Source of the DNA: Chitinivibrionales bacterium
GTDB taxonomy: Bacteria; Fibrobacterota; Chitinivibrionia; Chitinivibrionales; WJKA01
DNA: 64,000 nucleotides
Assembly: GCA_014728295.1 (NCBI GenBank)
Contig: WJLW01000070.1
Coordinates: 1 to 64,000 of the forward strand
Direction: 5' to 3'
A program made the position numbers and the translations under genes. Shown here piece by piece: positions 62,217 through 64,000 of the stretch. The stretch's first letter is position 1. Every line of letters begins with the position of its first letter. Below the pieces are notes generated by a model. It was given only the letters and a program-made list of their open reading frames with translations. It did no database searches and was not told the origin of the DNA.

Positions 62217-64000
62217 ATGCCGATGTCATCAGGAAAACAACTCCGCACTAAACGACGGATGCGCTTGCTCATTGCCGCTTTATCGGTCGCAACCATGGTC
62301 GTGGTTCTGGGAATCGTCATTTTTCTGCTGACACGCGTCAAGGAGTTGGCTCCCCAACGTAAACCGCACTTCAATCCACAGGCTTGCATCAGGCTGAAGG
62401 ACATCAGCAGAGTGTACAAAATCAGGGCAAATCCATACCGTCCCGAACAACTCTGGTTCATGGCGCGGGAGGGTGTCAGGATGTTGGATCTGGAAACACT
62501 GGCCTGGACGCGATACGGGCTTGATCACGGCTTAATGAGCGAATGGACGACGGATATCTGCTTTGCCGACGGGGTCCCCTGGGTCGCAACCTGGAGCGGA
62601 GGCATTGCCTGGTTTGACACGTCTCAGCACACGTTTAATCCCGTGCAATTTAGTGTCGGATTTGCCGGAGCCCGTATTACGGCTATTGAATATGTTGACG
62701 AATACGCCATTTATTTTGCGATAGACGGGCATGGTCTGTATTCGCTGCAGGGGCCCGGCGACCAGCCGGTGAGCGTAGCTTTGCCGGGAATTAAGAAATC
62801 CGACCGGATAACGTGCCTGAAGGCTGTGGACGGCAAGCTGTATATCGGCAGCGAAAAGAGAAAGCTGACAGTATTTGATCCGCGCTCGGGCGCCATCGAA
62901 CCTTTCTTGTTCGATGAGCGGGAGTCACCCGAAACGTATGTCTGGGATGTTTTGCCACATAAGGGCAGGTTGTGGGTGGCCACCTCAAATGACGGTGTCT
63001 GGATTAGCGAAACGCAAACACATAGGTTACGCCGGTACAAAGATTTCCCTGCCAAAGGCGCCTACTGTTTTGCCCCGGAAAGAGATGGGTTCTGGTGCGG
63101 CACACCCTTTGGCTTGTGGCGCTATCACGACGACGGGGATGTCTGGATCCAGTTTGTGCACCCCTATTCGAAGGAACCGACCGAATTTCAGGTTTTTGCT
63201 CTTGCGACATCCGAGCGAAGGCTGTGGTATGGCAGCATGGATCTGGGCGCCGGCTATGTGACGACCGGGCGGGTTACCTGGCGGCCACTGCGTGCAGGGC
63301 TCAGCCGGTCTACGGTCAAAGCCTTGATCGTCCACGATTCCATTTTATGGACCGGCTATGGCTATGAAGGCGGCTACAGTGACCGGTTTTTCGCCGGTCC
63401 CGTGCAATATGATCGCAATTTTGAAAAGCATGACGGGCTGCGCGATTCGCACATTCAGGTTTTTGCCCGAATGGGCGAGACCTTTGGGTATGGTGCTTAT
63501 AACGGATTTGGAATCTGGGACAGTGCCGCGTATGCATTTCAGCATTTCGATCAAAGCAACGGGCTGCCGCATGGAGACATTGCCGGCATCGAAGCAGTCA
63601 ATGATACCTTGATCTTGCTGGCAAGCCAGTTCGGCATTATCTCATTCAATCCGATACAAAAAGAATTCAGGACTATTTCCCAAACCGAAAAATACAGAAT
63701 TACCGATGTGCATTTTGCAGAGTCTCATATCTGGTTCGGTACTCTGGGAAGGGGATTGATCCGATTTAATTCTGCCGAACAGATTTGTGACCGATTCCTG
63801 CTTGCGGGAGCCGATCGCATCATGGGAATTGCTCCTTCCGGGCACGGCGGGGAACTCTATGTCGCCACCAGACAAAGCGGGTGCTATCTCCTTTCCGTTA
63901 ACTCCGCCAGGATTCGCAAATTGCCGATTCCCGATTCGATTCCGCTCAATGATGCAGCCTTCGATGCTCACATCAAAGCTGTACGAGAAATTGACGGACG
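62217..64000 (+). CDS. Membrane-anchored propeller (ligand-sensor type) protein, truncated by window end
   Basis: Reading frame open to base 64000; about 594 residues visible. Starts are possible at 62217, 62223 or 62259; none has a good ribosome binding site. A single membrane segment lies near residues 17-40 (LLIAALSVATMVVVLGIVIFLL), after a basic N-terminus. The remaining sequence shows repeated propeller blades (LWVATSNDGVWI, FWCGTPFGLWRYHDDGDVW, IWFGTLGRGLIRF, LYVATRQSGCYLL). Such propellers are ligand-sensing domains, often before a histidine kinase or a diguanylate cyclase; the effector part would be beyond the edge. The upstream lipoprotein has a similar end. Confidence 0.7.
   Translation, partial: MPMSSGKQLRTKRRMRLLIAALSVATMVVVLGIVIFLLTRVKELAPQRKPHFNPQACIRLKDISRVYKIRANPYRPEQLWFMAREGVRMLDLETLAWTRYGLDHGLMSEWTTDICFADGVPWVATWSGGIAWFDTSQHTFNPVQFSVGFAGARITAIEYVDEYAIYFAIDGHGLYSLQGPGDQPVSVALPGIKKSDRITCLKAVDGKLYIGSEKRKLTVFDPRSGAIEPFLFDERESPETYVWDVLPHKGRLWVATSNDGVWISETQTHRLRRYKDFPAKGAYCFAPERDGFWCGTPFGLWRYHDDGDVWIQFVHPYSKEPTEFQVFALATSERRLWYGSMDLGAGYVTTGRVTWRPLRAGLSRSTVKALIVHDSILWTGYGYEGGYSDRFFAGPVQYDRNFEKHDGLRDSHIQVFARMGETFGYGAYNGFGIWDSAAYAFQHFDQSNGLPHGDIAGIEAVNDTLILLASQFGIISFNPIQKEFRTISQTEKYRITDVHFAESHIWFGTLGRGLIRFNSAEQICDRFLLAGADRIMGIAPSGHGGELYVATRQSGCYLLSVNSARIRKLPIPDSIPLNDAAFDAHIKAVREIDG

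Noticed and set aside
1-64000. CRISPR arrays, rRNA and tRNA genes, known riboswitches, prophage structural genes
   Set aside because: Looked for by eye on both strands; no regularly spaced direct repeats or recognisable RNA folds were found. A covariance-model scan would be needed to exclude small RNAs.

Overview
The window looks like a chromosomal segment of a Gram-negative (diderm) bacterium. It encodes outer-membrane barrels, lipoproteins, an ExbB/ExbD motor, FtsX with a degenerate LytM partner, and an LpoA-like periplasmic protein. Gene content (pyruvate phosphate dikinase, DUF151, DUF5683, FlgD-like and propeller-type secreted proteins, a TPR/ExbB/ExbD envelope locus) recalls the Fibrobacterota / FCB side of the tree. 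That placement is an inference; no rRNA or other phylogenetic marker was analysed. No rRNA, tRNA or CRISPR array was recognised.

Layout. 1-3662 is an accessory island. It has the 3' end of one REP-associated (Y1/RAYT) transposase, a VapBC-type toxin-antitoxin pair behind a consensus sigma70 promoter with an overlapping inverted repeat, an AAA/DUF4143 ATPase, and a complete second RAYT bracketed by a perfect 15-bp inverted repeat whose outer end resembles the sequence after the first RAYT. 3675-7740 holds envelope genes: two secreted beta-rich proteins, a small hypothetical gene and a Wzi-like barrel. Then come recQ (with its own promoter) and a nitrogen assimilation block: gltBD and glnA diverge from a 0.7-kb regulatory region with sigma54 -24/-12 elements in both directions, and a GAF-AAA-Fis (NifA/NtrC-like) sigma54 activator follows glnA. 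20161-23445 (minus strand) is a three-gene set: a divergent GH57-like protein without the catalytic glutamate, a STAS-membrane-coiled-coil protein, and a lytic transglycosylase.

From 23627 the plus strand carries ppdK (with a Lys/Ala-rich tail), a PHP-domain gene, the bifunctional NAD(P)HX repair enzyme, an MscS channel, a DUF151 nuclease, a TPR/periplasmic-binding (LpoA-like) protein and a putative lipoprotein. A tightly packed run follows: ftsX, envC-like, holB (apparently starting with CTG), ricT, metG, recJ and argH. thpR lies on the minus strand between the PHP gene and nnr.

44413-64000 is the least ordinary part. Two secreted or membrane proteins (a CsgG/FlgT-like protein, and a protein combining an ECF-sigma-like N-terminus, a FecR-like domain, DUF4159-like halves and a FlgD-like Ig domain) precede a probable operon. 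Its order is: a large outer-membrane barrel with EF-hand-like loops, a DUF5683 protein, an FN3 lipoprotein, a 1280-aa TPR protein, ExbB/TolQ, an ExbD with a Cys/His insert, a second ExbD, and a propeller lipoprotein. After a strong terminator a membrane-anchored propeller protein runs off the window. One TolQ-like plus two TolR-like subunits with a large TPR protein and a barrel recalls the Agl-Glt gliding machinery of Myxococcus. I regard this as the best candidate for an undescribed proton-motive-force-driven envelope system in the window.
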